DNA of 64,000 nt from Bemisia tabaci. Lineage: Eukaryota; Arthropoda; Insecta; Hemiptera; Aleyrodidae. Under the pieces are notes generated by a model. It saw only the letters and a list, made by a program, of their open reading frames with translations, was not told the DNA's origin and ran no database searches. Position 1 is the stretch's first letter; every line of letters starts with the position of its first letter. Position numbers and translations under genes: made by a program. The stretch covers positions 22,829,372-22,893,371 of the forward strand of contig NC_092797.1 in the NCBI RefSeq assembly GCF_918797505.1, given 5' to 3'. Of the stretch, positions 23,899 to 36,868 are shown one piece after another.

Positions 23899-24014
23899 GG
23901 ACGTATTTCTGTCAAACGGAAGCATTGAGACATGAGCCCTGAGACCCATAAGAATATAAGCATAACAGGGCTCACGTCACAGTGCACATAGTTCTGTTTG
24001 ACAGAAATACGTCC
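23899..24014. mobile_element. MITE family B, short copy, ATTT duplication
   Basis: GGACGTATTTCTGTCAAACG and its complement end a 116-bp palindrome-like element. ATTT is at 23895-23898 and 24015-24018. Confidence 0.8.
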
Positions 24015-24044
24015 ATTTGGATCCTCTGGTAAGGGCCTCAGTTG

Positions 24045-24120
24045 AACGTATTTATGTCAAAAGGAACTATGTCTCACACAGACTCTATGCACATAGTTCC
24101 TTTTAGCATGAATGTGTCCA
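24045..24120. mobile_element. MITE family B, degenerate short copy
   Basis: GAACGTATTTATGTCAAAAG and CCTTTTAGCATGAATGTGTCC are inverted ends only about 75 bp apart, 30 bp after the previous copy. Confidence 0.55.
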
Positions 24121-24464
24121 GCTCACAGTAGTCCACTGAGTATTTACGTTCAGCAATCTCGACTGTATAAGATTTGTGCCACAGACGGTCTGACCAGGAG
24201 ATCAGAAGTACAAACGCGGAGGGAATGATATAGGCCAGATGATCGGTTTCACGACAGACGGTAATGATCTATATGAACTTGATTATCATTGTAAATGATC
24301 TTTTCACGGGAGTGGGTACCTTAGACAACGCAAAAGGTCATTGGCTTAGTGGGATTCAATTTATTTGTAGAGTTCCAAGTCTGGGCTTGATAGGATCACT
24401 TTTGAATCTATGTTGATCTATCTCTACTATGTTGTTGTCAAATTTTTTTTTACTTTATTGTAGA

Positions 24465-24999
24465 GAACTCCATCTGTGCATCTGTACTCCCACTACCCCT
24501 TCTCTACCGGGTTCGAGGGTCCCGTTAAAGAAGTCGATGGGTCATTGTGTCGTCACGACAAGTCGCCGTTGCTGGTCGCCGAAATTCCCTCAAACAGGTG
24601 ACAAACCGTTGCGTTTAGCCCCCTTGCGGTGCTGCGACGACGACGGCTGATCGGATTTCCTGTCTGGAGGGGCTTGAAATGGACGCATTTCTATCAAACG
24701 GAACTATAAGTGTATTATGACGTGAGCCCTGTTATGCATGCACTCTTATGAGTCTCAGGACTCAAGTCTTGATGCGCATAGTCCCGTTTGACAGAAATAC
24801 GTCCAAATCACTATTCAAAGCGGGTAAATCGCAGCTCACGAGGAGCGGCGCACGTGATTTACGGATCACCCGAATCCGACTTCCGGTTGTCGTTCAATCA
24901 CTGCGCCCAGCGTCGCGGTCACCGAGAGCAGACGTCGATAAGCCCGCCTACTGAGACTAAAAATTCGAACTCAACCCTCATACAGCCAAAAGGCACACC

Positions 25000-25038
<39 letters not shown>
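24465..25038 (+). mobile_element. Candidate poly(A)-ended retroposon, split by a MITE
   Basis: A GC-rich segment unlike its AT-rich flanks ends in 36 A (25003-25038). It contains GGGTTCGAGGGTCCCG, only loosely like a Pol III B box, and is interrupted at 24681-24804. No target duplication was found, so SINE or processed-transcript origin is a guess. Confidence 0.3.
24681..24804. mobile_element. MITE family B, AAAT duplication
   Basis: GGACGCATTTCTATCAAACG and its complement bound 124 bp. AAAT is at 24677-24680 and 24805-24808. Interior shares GTGAGCCCTGTTATGC with the inverted middle of the 23899 copy. Confidence 0.8.
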
Positions 25039-25043
<5 letters not shown>

Positions 25044-25867
25044 ATAAATTGGAGCGATTCTAACAAAAGTAATCGCATCCGCAACAATTCCATCCATAGA
25101 GAGCTCCTGAAAATTATATGGGGTATATTGCTTTTCCTTAAAATTAATCAAAATGTGATTAAAAAGATTCCCTCGCTCCTAACTTGCCGGTGTGACGTGG
25201 AAAGTTCGAGCTAATATTACGCGAATGATGCTTGTACGTTACGTCAGTGGATGGCGTTCGAGAATACAGCTTTAACTTTACCGTGAATATGGGATACCTC
25301 TCGAAATTATCATTATCATCTAAGCATGAATACGTGATCCCAAAGAATACACGCCATTGACCCTTACGGAAAACTCGGCGAATTTAAGGAACTTTTGCGG
25401 CCATGATTTACTAAACAAAAATAGTATTTCAATTCTGTACACTGAAGCGAGTCAAGTCTAGATTGAAAGTGAAACAAATTGTTGTGATCAAAAATAAGCC
25501 TGCAGCTTCCCCTGTTGTACCGCTTCTTAGAATGCTCATTGTCAGAACAGGTCATTGATTTCTGATCGCATGAGACTGTTTTTTTCGCGTGGCGACACCG
25601 TTATTTTTAGATACACATACATCATACTTCGTGTTCGGTCTGGCGCGTGTTACCTTGAATTATGCCTCGGGGTTAGTTGAATTAAATTCCGCGAAACATC
25701 AAAAGTGGTTTGAGAAATTTTGCCACGCGAAATATGGTCATAACAAAGATATGCTGAGTTGAGCTGACGATCAAAATCTTTCACGTTCCTACTGAATTTC
25801 TTACAGAGATTCTTACGAACAATTACAAGAATGTCGCAAGCTGACAAATTTAAACTTGAGCACTATG

Positions 25868-26114
25868 CAACCGTGCCAAGCAAGAACGCCGTAAATTCAT
25901 CAAGATTTTTCCTCCTTTTTCGGAACTTAACATACTTTTTAAAATAAAAACTGTTTTACTCATGCACCTCAAATTTTCAAATAAAGTTCTTGACAGTATT
26001 TGCAAGAGAATTCTGTAAAAACATTGTACCAAAGTACATAAGTTTTTCTGCTATGATACATTGTTTCCGAAAAATATAAAATGACGTTTACGGCGTTTTT
26101 GCGTTGCACGGCAG
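25868..26114. mobile_element. MITE family A variant (GCCGTAAA ends)
   Basis: Ends AACCGTGCCAAGCAAGAACG and CGTTTTTGCGTTGCACGGCAG. The same variant, reversed, is at 40325-40569 (shared interior GGTGCATG.GTAAAA). Confidence 0.65.
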
Positions 26115-26520
26115 TATATGTTGAACAATATTTAGCAGAATGTTCTTAAATTTTTTAAACTTTCAAACCTCAGGGTTTAAATTCATTCCTCTCAAATATG
26201 CTGTACCTACTCTCTTTCTGTTGTTTGAAATCCAAACTACGTTTCTGTACATTTTAAGCTACTCTGTGACAAAACTTGTATAAACTTGATTACGGAGGTG
26301 AGAATGATCATAGATCTCGATGCATCACTTTGAAATAAACGCGATAGTAGGTAATGCTTTTAGGTGCCTTTTCTTTTTCTCACTCTGTTTCTTCTCCTTC
26401 TTATCTCTATCTCTCCTCCATCTCTTTTCCCTCGTTCCTTTTCCTCCTCTCATTTGTTTCATCGTTGCAGAACACTTTTAACCGCCATTCAATCGAAATC
26501 CTCACCTGTATAGAACAGCA

Positions 26521-27446
26521 CTGCCGTGCAAGGTAAAGGCCCCGCTTAAGCATTCGAATGTGGCCAAATTTCTTATTTGAAAATATTTATGTTTGCTGAA
26601 AGTGTGAATATTTGTCATTAAAATTTTCAGACTTTCTAGATCAAATTACATCCTGTGAAAAATCGGAGGAGAAATATTCACAAGTTTTCTTGGAAATTCG
26701 TCATTTATCGAGGGAAATTTGGACGTATTTATGCCAAATGGAACTATGTGCAAGTGGAAAGATGGGGTGTGCTTGTGCAAACTGCATAAGAAACAATGTA
26801 AAGGTGGATGTAGCATAAGAAACAATGTAAAAGTATAAAAAGATCCTTTTGAGAAAATGGAAAAGCGGGATTTAACATTAAATCAAAAGGAACTGGGCGC
26901 TAACTCGTGAGCCGTGGGCATGTTACAAGAGCCTTGTGGACGGGGCTCAGAAGACTGACGACCCCGAGGCGCAGGGTTGCACGGGTGAAATGAAAAATTT
27001 GAAATATTGAAAATCTCATGAAATTTCACAAAGATATGAAAAATACGCAACATATTTTCAGGGGCTGAGTATGCAACACACACTAAAAAACACCAAAAAG
27101 CAAAAACCAGTCACCCTTTATTTAATTTTGCATTCAATTCCGAAAGACACTTTTCAGTGTTCTTCATATTTTTCTGAAATTTTATGAAATGTTTCACATG
27201 ATTTTTCGATATTTTATTTTTCATGAAAAATTGCAACCCTGCTTAGGCGTCGTCACTCCCGTCGTTCGGCATGAAACCCGGTCGTCACCGCTGACGTCAC
27301 TGGCGCTTTTAAATTCTCATTCATGCTTATAGCCTTCAACTAACGAGCACACCCCATCTTTCTACTTGCACATAGTTCCATTTAGCATAAATACGTCCGT
27401 TTGGCAACGCCTGGTGGCTCATACGTCGGTATTACTCAGCACGGTC
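26521..27446. mobile_element. MITE family A copy split by a family B element
   Basis: The left part 26521-26720 ends GAGGGAAATTT. The right part resumes at 27399 GTTTGGCAACGCC and ends CAGCACGG. Joining them gives the normal A layout (compare 22758-23000), so the B element inserted into it. Confidence 0.7.
26721..27398. mobile_element. MITE family B, long copy nested in family A
   Basis: GGACGTATTTATGCCAAATG and CATTTAGC-like...ATAAATACGTCC form its ends; ATTT and GTTT flank it (3 of 4 bases equal). 678 bp. Includes a GCTGACGTCACTGGCGC block shared with 11090-11714 and a short direct repeat GCATAAGAAACAATGTAAA near the left end. Confidence 0.75.
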
Positions 27447-27489
27447 GAGTAGGGAGAAAGGACTTCACCTTCTTAGGCCTCGTGCCAAT

Positions 27490-27870
27490 TATTTCCGGTT
27501 GAAAATCGCACGGATTGGCAACAGGGGCGCTTACGAGCAAAGATGGGTCGGTGCGAATCGGCCGTCGGCGGAATGATGCAATGCGTCGAAAATAATAGAC
27601 TGCAGAGTGCACGAGCACATACCCATGGCCAGCAGCGAGCAGCGAGCACAACAAGAGCGGGAGGAAGCGCCGCGCCGCTCTGATGGGGCGTCGCGCGCGT
27701 CGCGTCGCGGTGCCGTGTGCGCTGGGGGCCCAAGTTGCGTCGCAAGGGCAGCCAAGGACCATCAAGGCATCCAAAACACTTTCACTGATCGAAATTTTCG
27801 GAGCCGCCGCTCCAAGTACATACCCAAATATCATGCCCACCATTCCCAGGTTGGGCCGAAAAAAAGGTTA
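27490..27870. other. GC-rich, CpG-rich island without an assigned gene
   Basis: Unlike its flanks this stretch is rich in CG dinucleotides (for example GCGTCGCGCGCGTCGCG near 27690). ORFs are open on both strands, but none shows a recognisable domain. It could be a promoter or 5' exon of an unseen gene, or a repeat. Confidence 0.3.
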
Positions 27871-27932
27871 TTCCAACTAGAGGAGAAGTTTCGCCGATGC
27901 ACCTAGGAATGGACCATCAGATATGGTACACA

Positions 27933-28563
27933 ATGGGTCAGTTGCGCTGGTCACAGAATTTTGTTTTGGTGCTTGATTCTTGTAGATTAGCTAAAAATAA
28001 TAAGATCCGTCCAAACCGCAACTTTCTACGTTCAATATTAACCGAGATATCGCTCCTTGAAAAGTCGGGTTTTTGCACTGAAAAGAAAGATTGGTAGAAT
28101 TTACCATTCCCTCACGCTGTATTTCACACAGCGTGAAGGAATGGTAAATTCTACCTATCTTCAAGTCGCTTCTGCCAGAGGAATGGTTGCCTGTACCAGT
28201 ACATGGTAACGTTTACCTTACTTCTGGCAGAATTGACTCTAAATTGACGCTGTGTGAAATACAGCGTGATGGAATGGTAAATTTTAGTGTCACCCTTGAT
28301 TTCACCTTGCTTTCATCAGTCGGTGTGACGCACATTTGCACTGGTTGTTCAACCTGAAACTCGGATGAAAGCAAGTTAGAAGAAACCAAGGGTGTCACTA
28401 TTGCGGTGGATGACGTCAAAACCCCGACTTTTCAAAGGGCGATACCTCGGTTAGTATTGAACGTAGCTAGAAAGTTGCTGTTTGGACAAGTCTCATTCTT
28501 TTTAGCTAATCTACATGGAGCAAGCATCAAAATACGATTCTGTGACTAGCGCAACTGACCTAT
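27933..28563. mobile_element. Foldback element with long arms and an inner hairpin
   Basis: The outer arms (about 27933-28080 and 28410-28563) pair: TGGGTCAGTTGCGC with GCGCAACTGACC, GAAAAGTCGGG with CCCGACTTTTC. Inside are further palindromes (GAATGGTAAATTCTACC; CGCTGTGTGAAATACAGCG). A relative is at 50699-51395. Confidence 0.65.
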
Positions 28564-30095
28564 TGAACACAACATTCAATATTTCCTCATTTGAATCTGA
28601 CCCAACATCGAAAGTTCTCAATATTCCGCGTGGACTCATTGAAAATTTCCAAAATTCCATTCATAAGTGAGAAATCAACGTATTGTGTACGCATGCAGTT
28701 ATTGGAATGTCTCGCTTTCCAAAATATCGAAAAGGCAGCTGCTTCGGTGCCAGAACTATTCATCTACACATCTCCCTCCAAAGACTTTTTAACCCACGGA
28801 TATTCACCCAATTCCTTTTAACCTACATGTTTTTTTTTACCTACAAGCGTTCAATCGAATTGCAAGTTGCAAAAGTTAGAATTGAGCACTACTTTCTCCG
28901 TCATGCCTGATTAACTGGAAACTGGATTTAGAAATCAAGTTCGCCTTCAACTCGTCGGATGCAATTTGAGTGGCTCAGGAGTTAAATTAGTCGTACCATC
29001 TTAGTTTAGCACGATGTCGAAGGACGAATGACTTTCGTCGTAATCTTTGTGTTTTTAGTGACCACCTCAGCGAAACGTCCAATTACTTTAACTCGATTCT
29101 CCCGACCGAAAATTATTCTGATACTGACTTCGAGAAAAGTTGAAAAAGTTAAAATGGAGCACCGCTCTCACGGACACGTCTGAATAACTAAGAAATGGAG
29201 TTAAAAATCAATTTCACCTTCCACAAGTATTTCGGAATGTAGCGAAGAGTTTAAATTTTTTGAATTTTAACTTTGAGACTGAAAATGCACTTTGCGTAAA
29301 ATTGTTGGGGGCGGGACATTGCCACATCTACAACTGATTTTCTTTACCGCACTCTAGCGCACGCATCTAGCGTGTCTCACAGCAAATACCATTCATCAGA
29401 CGTGTGATGGTTTATCGTCCAGTAAGTATATAATGTAACAACTTGTGATTCAAAATACATTAGACGATAGCTTAGGGTTTCCGCCACCAGATAGCATTTC
29501 TGTTCTGTTTCTACAGCGTTTTCTTTATTCTTTTTCCGCGACTTTCCTTCAGCCGAAGGAGAAATTTTGACAGTAAATGCCTCTTGGTTCTGCAGAGAAT
29601 ATAGATTTTGAACCGGCAATACTAATTGGAAGCCTAAGGCTAACCTAAATATTGAAATCAAACACATTGCAATCGCGCGAACATTTCAAACAGACTTATC
29701 TACATGCACATTTCCAAATATTTTTATGTGTTATACATTCATACCAAAATGGAGTAATATCTTTCGAAATGGAATAAATTATTTTTATTAATAATGACCA
29801 ATACTCATTGAGGAAATCCGTGCGTGAAAATGCAATTATTGACATCCTAATTCGGCAATCCTTATGAGTGATTCGGTCGTTATATATGAGAATCTGACGA
29901 CGAAGATAGAGCGCAGCAACCAAATTTTCCGAGCAACGTCGCAAAATAGGTAGAAATAATTGACAGACGGATTCAAAATAAAATCACCTGATTTTTTTTT
30001 TAAATTTGGCAACGTTAAAACTGTGTCTACACCCATCTGCACCACCTTACTCACACTTAATTACTCATACATACGATCCTCTGGCTCCGGGCAGT
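28564..30095. other. Intergenic, nothing assigned
   Basis: No exon, RNA gene or transposon boundary recognised. Confidence 0.4.
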
Positions 30096-30259
30096 CAGTG
30101 GCGAGGCGCGAATGATCGATTATCGATATTTCCCCATTTGAAACTATGGTAAAGAATCGATTATCAAGGTGTTCGTTGCGAACATCCTGTGTATCGATCC
30201 TTTTCCATACGTTTAAATGGCTGATCAATCGATGAATCGCAAATGACGCCACGCCACTG
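30096..30259. mobile_element. hAT-type MITE, 8-bp duplication CGGGCAGT
   Basis: 164 bp with ends CAGTGGCGAGGCGCG and ACGCCACGCCACTG. CGGGCAGT is perfect on both sides (30088-30095 and 30260-30267). The interior contains ATGATCGATTATCGAT palindromes. A relative is at about 50204-50375. Confidence 0.85.
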
Positions 30260-31139
30260 CGGGCAGTGTGTTCATTCGCCACGAATTTCGTGATTGTCGA
30301 TTTATGTAATACCAGGAAAGCTTTGATTCCATCTTAATTACTATTAAGTAGATTAACGAATCCTAAGAAAAGTATAGTCTTGATAAATGAATCCGTGAAC
30401 CGGGGTTTAAGAAAAATATATTAATTGATGACAGCATAAGTGGTGTAATTACACCGCAAAGCTTATAGATTTAATTTTTATACTCTTGAGGCCCTGAATT
30501 TTTCGTAAAAAAATTGAGATACAGTTGAATTTATCTGCGCATTTTTCTCACATTTCACAAAATATTTAACTGAAATTTTTCCAGCAATTGTGAGTATGTC
30601 CTTATTGAAAATTACATGGGTCACAGAAATTTTGCAATTTGTACAGGGAAACGAAATCTGTAACACATTGTTATGGGATGAAGGTCGTTTTTAGTAATCT
30701 CTTAATTGTTCAGTTCAAGAATTACCGATCCCATTAGCAACCAAATAGGTATCACAGTTGTAAGAGGGTCGGGGGAGATTATATGCAAATGGGCAGGGAG
30801 CGAGGGAAACCAAAATAAAATTGCTTCATGAAATTTTAGGGTCAAACTAAGAATTTTAGCTGTTTTTTAAGTTGGCGAATTGATTAGTTTTCTTTAATTT
30901 AACCACGGAGTGATTAATATATTAAGAAAGAACAAGGGGAGCAAATTAATGTAGATAACACTCTAAACCCAGTCTAATTTGTTTTTCTACAGTTTTAGAC
31001 CTTACTGCGCTAAAGCCTTTTGCCTGTGCTACTCTTAATTTTCCTCGAAATTTGGTATTATTATACGAGGATCCACAATAGATATTACAGCACTGTATGC
31101 TACTCATGGCTCCTTAATTTTTACTTTCTCGCTCCCATA

Positions 31140-31700
31140 GGGTAGAGAGGAAGTATTGTTATCCTCCAAGAAAAAAAAAAGAAAAAAGTTGAAATTTCAT
31201 CATTTCTAGACGTTTTAAGGTCCCAGGAGTCAAAATAACCATACTTGAAAAATGTGTGTCTGTCCGTCCGTTGTCCCCCAAATCTGTGTACAGCGATATC
31301 TCAGAATCTATCCGTTCGATTTCATTCAAAATTGGCACAAAACACCATATCTATGGTCTCCTTATGCACGTCAAACGATTTTGGGGTACGTTAAAATTTG
31401 GGGGGGGGGGGCTAGGGTCAAATTGGGTTAAAGGTCCATTTTCAGCAAAATCACACGGAAAGCTCTTTTTTTTTTTTGTAAAGCATTTTCAGAAGAATTT
31501 GCAGTGGTGCTTGGAGAAAAATGCAACTCAAAGGAGTCAATCCGCAGTGGGTATGTCCAGGGCCGCCCAGACCGCACCACTGACCATCATGTCAGGGTTG
31601 ATTTTAGAATCGTCACTTCGTTGCCGCCGGGTGGGTATAAAAGCTCACTGCTGTGGATATAATCTCCTTCTGAATGTGCATAATTTCAATTTACTCCATT
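31140..31700. repeat. Interspersed repeat with CTGTCCGTCCG motif
   Basis: Contains GTGTGTCTGTCCGTCCG followed by CAGCGATATCTCAGAATC. I recall motifs of this type as dispersed repeats in arthropod genomes; the element type is not resolved. A 12-G run lies at 31400-31411. No coding exon recognised. Confidence 0.35.
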
Positions 31701-31995
31701 AATCAATTCCCGTCAAATCCCACATTTTCTGCATACAAGGATGTGATAAATAGAATCAGATAAATTATTGGCATACGGATATAAAATGAAAAAACTAATA
31801 TACCTCTACTCCAGCGGCATGGTTTCTTTTTTCTATTTTTAATGACTAAATTTGGTGGCTCTGAAAAATTTCGTATCATTACGATTTTCAAAGTTAGCAC
31901 ATAAAATGCAAAACGCAGCTGCCCTCCGGTTTTTTTTTTCGTTAAATGCGCAAACAATCGAAAACGCTGTAACAAACAGCAAACACCCGTACCAT

Positions 31996-33426
31996 CAGGG
32001 CCGGATGAAGGTGGTGGCCCCATGGGCCGCGGCCCATGGCGGCAAAATTGAGGGGGCGGCAAGTTTTGCAATCTTTTTGAATGTAGGTATCAAAAAATGA
32101 GAGAAAACAATCGGATTCAGAAAATAATGTACAAACTAGAAAAGGCGACAAGATCTCTCATTTCCTGAGAGAAAAAGTACAGTAATTTCTAATTTTGTCG
32201 TCTTTCGGTGATACAAGAGACAACACCTTTCTTTAGTCGAGTTGAGAGAGAAATCAAACACGCAATTTAACCTGGAACGGAGCGGCGCGGCGGTCGGCAC
32301 ATAGAGTACATAGAGTCGTAATGTAATTGGGAGAGCTGGCGCCACTTTTAAGCATTTTCCATGTCCCGAATTCCGAGACTCCTGTGTGACGCCGGGTCAC
32401 TTTTTCGATACATAATCGATTGTTTGCGATACACGGGTACCCGGCCATCCGATGACAACAACAACAACAACGAAGGAGATAGGAATCACCATGTATTCCA
32501 CACCGCCATTTTGGATCGAAAATGTATCGAAAAAGTGACCCGAACTCGGCGCACACCGGGCTCGGAACTCGTCGAGCAGAACATGGCGCCAGCTCTCCCA
32601 TTTACATTACGACTCTATGTACTCTATGGGTCGGCATGAAACACATAGTGCCCACAAAACTGCACGCATACTTCACGCATTGCGTCAAACACACTGCGGT
32701 CAGCAGCAGTCGGCTTGAAACGCATAGCGCCTACAAGACTACATGAATACTTCACGCATTGCGCCAAACAGTGTGGTCAACAGCGATCGGTGTGAAACGC
32801 ATAGCGCCTACAAGACTGCATGAATACCTCACGCATTGCGCCAACACAGTGCGATCGGCGCGGCGGTGGAAGTTAAAATTTTTAACCACATTTATGTTTG
32901 TTCTTACATAATTTTTTCGTTCTTTTTTAAAAATGGAAGGCCTTGTCCAAACAGGGATGGGTTTACGGAACTGAACTTTTGTCAGTGTTGACAGGGCTTT
33001 TACAAAAGATGTGCCCAACATGAGTAAACGCGTCTTATACGCCCCTCCTCCACTGGCACGAGGTTTTCATAGATCGTATTCGACGTATCACACAGGTGAG
33101 ATTATATTGATATCGATTGGTTTAATATGTAACCAAACCCTCAAAAATCAATTTAGAAATCTGAGGTAACGGGTCTTATGTGATCGAATCTTTATTCTCT
33201 CCAGTACCAAATGGCAATGAAAAGTGAAATTGTTAGAAATATTCTCATTTTCAGCTTTTCCAAATTAAATCCTAAAATTTTTGTCTGAGGTTATGTTTTA
33301 TTGTTTTAAACCAAACGATACATCGAACCACTGTCGAATACGATTTAATGATGTCTCAAAACAAATGAGAAGGGGGCGGAAAAATACAGGCAGCCCATGG
33401 GCGGCATGCAGGTAAATCCGGCCCTG
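31996..33426. mobile_element. hAT-like non-autonomous element, 8-bp duplication CGTACCAT
   Basis: Starts CAGGGCCGG and ends CCGGCCCTG. CGTACCAT is perfect on both sides (31988-31995 and 33427-33434). 1,431 bp without a transposase ORF. The interior has three tandem units of about 78 bp (CGCATTGCG at about 32676, 32755 and 32832) and a nested inverted repeat (about 32300-32630). Related elements are at 45885-46775 (reverse) and 17641. Confidence 0.85.
32300..32630. repeat. Inverted repeat nested in the hAT-like element
   Basis: The left arm AGAGTCGTAATGTAATTGGG pairs with the right arm CCCATTTACATTACGACTC. GAGAGCTGGCGCCA/TGGCGCCAGCTCTC and the GGGTCACTTTTTCGATAC region also pair. The centre has ACAACAACAACAACAAC. 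Confidence 0.65.
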
Positions 33427-33434
33427 CGTACCAT

Positions 33435-35994
33435 GTTTGTCTAGTTTATTGTTTTGATAATCAAACTGGCTGCTCAATATATGCATTTGTTTTAATTTTG
33501 CTAGCCTTATCATGATTCACCATTTCCTTAAAACATTCTAAAAATGTGTCTCTAGATTTGTAAGAGATTTGATCCTTCATTAAGTTGCCCCAAAAATGAG
33601 ATGAAAATTTCGCACGATTTTGAAGCAGAACCTTCTTGTGCTATCCTAAGGACTTACTGAGAAACTTTATCAATTACATTAATTACATTTTGTTCCAATT
33701 TTAGAACCAAAAATTTTAGGCATCACTAGTGCCCCAAGCACTATTGTACTTCCACTATCGACGGTGGCTACACTTTCATATCCCCCCCCTCCCCACCCAG
33801 CAAGATAATGAACGTAAACTACCACGACAGATACCAAGAATTGCAGGTTATGTGTTTTCATGCGGTTCATTGATTGCTGCTCTTCTTTAAATTGAAATTT
33901 GGAGGCAACGCGCGCTCCATTTCATTAATTTGCATCAACTGGACATAAAGCTCAAGTCCGCACCGTAACCTTGTCCGTGTGAAGTACAAGGGAAGATCCG
34001 AGATATTTTCAACCTGATTATTCCGACACCCATGCGCCGGACCGAAGAGCCAGCAATCTTCCTCAGACGACAGACAATGTGTCGTATGACCCGAAATTGT
34101 AAAAACCTGCTACAGTATATTGACAAGGTTGATATCGGAAACAGGAAAGTTCGGTCTGACCTCATCGTCTCACCTTGTTCTGATCACTAACCGCAATTTT
34201 TGTGCCCAGAGGCTCCGGAAGCGTTTAATCTGATTCATAAGAATGCTACGCAACGCCTTTTTGGTTCACTTTTTTTCGAAGGCGTGTCGTAAGACACATC
34301 GGGTAATGGCATGTGTTGGATCCGATCGACATCTTGCCAATCAAAAATGCATTCATCAATGGAGTTCGACTTCTTCCAGACACTGCTACAGGTTTTCGAA
34401 GTCGAAAGAATTTCAAATACCTGCTTCCTCCCACTGTTTTTATAGCTCTCGCTGGAGAAGGAATATGAGTGTGCGTAAAAGTGGTTTGGTCGTTTGACTG
34501 CGGGCTCAATAGACTTTGATTATTTACGCGAGCTGTCACTACTACGGAAAAAGGAAAGTCTTTCATGTACTACCACGCCAATTTTGTACAAAGAAACGTT
34601 ATGAATTCATCTTTAGAGGGGTCAGCTCACAAAATCATCTTTTGGTGGTCGAATCTGAAAGATCAGAAAAGAAACAGGGGGTCGATTTAAATGTCGGCCA
34701 TTGTCCTTTTTGACAACTTATTCCTCTTTCCTCAACGTTCCTCACGTCATCAAAAAATGCTCTGCTACTTTTGAGGTAACGAATAATCCTTTTTTGACAT
34801 GTAAAGAGGATATTGAGGAATATACTGAAAGAAATGCAAGGTAGCTGATAGGCCATTTGACAACTAAAAGTTTAAAACCTAGCTGAAATACATTTTCTTC
34901 GTCTCGCAAGATAGGTACTCAGCGATCCGATAATTTTTCTCATGTTAAAGTATGTGAGAAGTCATCGCGAGTCAAGATTCGCCTTGAAGCAAACCTCCAC
35001 TGCGCTGAACCACCCACTTCTAAGTTGACGTTCAATGCCGCGTATTCGCATTTTTCGAAGTTCACCGACTCATGGGCGTCTTCCGATGAAAGCGAGAGCA
35101 ATTTGAAACCAACACTATAAAAATTCCATCGTATTAGAATGAAATTTTTGTTGCCGCTCGAACGTTGTTTCATTCAGGATACGAGGTAGAATACCTGTAA
35201 ATTGAATCATTGGCTACAAACATATGAATCGTCGAATGTTATTAGCGATTTACGAGCTGATTGTTGAAATTGATAGACAAATATGAATAAAGTAGACAAA
35301 AGGAATATGGAGGGATCCTATTGGTGGAGGCGGGCGGTTGCAATGGACAAAGGATGTAGGTTATAGACTAACTAACGGTAACTTACTAGAGATCCTGTCG
35401 TTAGTCTTCCATTAACCTCCTTGATTAGTCTAAAAGAACCACCGGTTTCAACCAATAGAATCGCTTCTTGTTCCCTAAGTCTTCTTTGTCGATCGCTTTG
35501 TCCATTAATTTCAATAATCAGCCCGCTTGGAGATGCGCCCTTTTGGTACTTTGCGAACCCCCCCCCCCCCTCCCTCCATGCGTCACGTCTCCAATATAAG
35601 AGAAAAATAATTTACACATAAAAATGTGTGGCATAATAAATTACATCATTCGAATCATTTCTCCCTCTTTTTGAATTTTTTTACCATATTTTGATTTACA
35701 TCTTGATAATAAAACGTAAAGTTACCCGGGGCTGAACAGGGGTTAATCATCTAGCAAGTGGCAGCTTTGCTTGCATCCGTCAACTATTGAAAGAAACTTC
35801 TACTTAAATAATTGGGAATCAACCATTCTCTTGTAATTTATGAGTTAATGACAGTGAGGAGAGTAATCGATTGATGTGCGTTCCATACCAGGATCGAAAT
35901 AAATCTAAAAGCTTATTTTCAGCTTCCAAAACTGTGCCAGCGCTTGATTTTTATCCAAAAATATCTCGATTGCCCTACACCATACTTTTAAGTA
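33435..35994. other. Intergenic, nothing assigned
   Basis: Only a C-run at 35558-35570 and simple AT-rich sequence noted; no exon supported. Confidence 0.4.
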
Positions 35995-36203
35995 CACGGA
36001 AAAAATTAGATTGCTGATTAAACAATTTTGTGGTTGAAAAAGTGGCTACAATGTTTTTCTTGTACATTTTACAATAGTGGAAAGCTAATTTAACCACCCC
36101 TCAGGTCCAATTATCATTTTTTACTGTAAAATCTACATTGAAACATTGCAGTCACTTTTTTTAATTACAAAATTGTTAAGTCAGCAATTTAATTTTTTCC
36201 TTG
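35995..36203. mobile_element. Foldback element, CACGGAAAAAATTA tips, TA duplication
   Basis: CACGGAAAAAATTAGATTGC and the near-complementary CAATTTAATTTTTTCCTTG bound 209 bp, with TA on both sides (35993-35994 and 36204-36205). The arms share CACTTTTTTTAATTACAAA and ACCACCCCT-type sequence with the next copy at 36869. Confidence 0.7.
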
Positions 36204-36868
36204 TAAAAATGCAATCGTGTTATCTTATGCACTTTTTGAGCTCGTTCTATCACTTTCTGCATTTTATAGAGGAGTCAAAATTAAAATACGTAGAAACATT
36301 TCCTGCGAATTGCACTGAGATCTCAAACTCATTCGTAATATTGAGGCAGAATTAGCTCAAGTACAATCTCCACACTTGGCGAATTTAAAATGCACGCATT
36401 CATTTGATCACCCATCCTTGAAGAATAGTCTCGTCGCTGGACTCTTTCACTCAGTATCAGATAAGAGAATTCGCTCGTTTACACTCACATTTGCATCTAT
36501 TCGTTCTTGCACAAACTCATCAGACCGCAGAAAATTTTTCTTTTTCCCTCACAATCTCCATTTTGTTTGCCTCGCTCGGGTGCAGTTAAACTTTTACGCC
36601 AAGCCGGTGAAAGACTGTTACCCGTGTTTGAAAGTACGGCTCTCCTCTCACAATCATAGCTTATTCTAAACCAAAAGGGAAATGACCTCTCTCCGAGAAA
36701 AAGGAAGATTTGTTGAAGTCGCTAGCTTGCACAATTACTGAGTTTTTGAGGAGTAATTTGAAAAAAAAATCGATTTCTCCATATAAATCTGGGAACAGAT
36801 CCTCCTCGTGCAAATCCAATGTTACTGGGTCGTTTAATAATAAAACACTGCATGTGAAGAAATATCTT

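Noticed and set aside
24500..24530. tRNA-like B box GGGTTCGAGGGTCCCG as a second tRNA
   Set aside because: No A box or cloverleaf around it.
27436..27843. 135-aa minus-strand ORF in the GC-rich island
   Set aside because: No recognisable domain, and ORFs are open on both strands as expected for GC-rich DNA. Noted as an island only.
31256..31702. 148-aa ORF
   Set aside because: It lies in the CTGTCCGTCCG repeat and includes a G homopolymer. A TATAAAAG at about 31632 has no coding exon after it.
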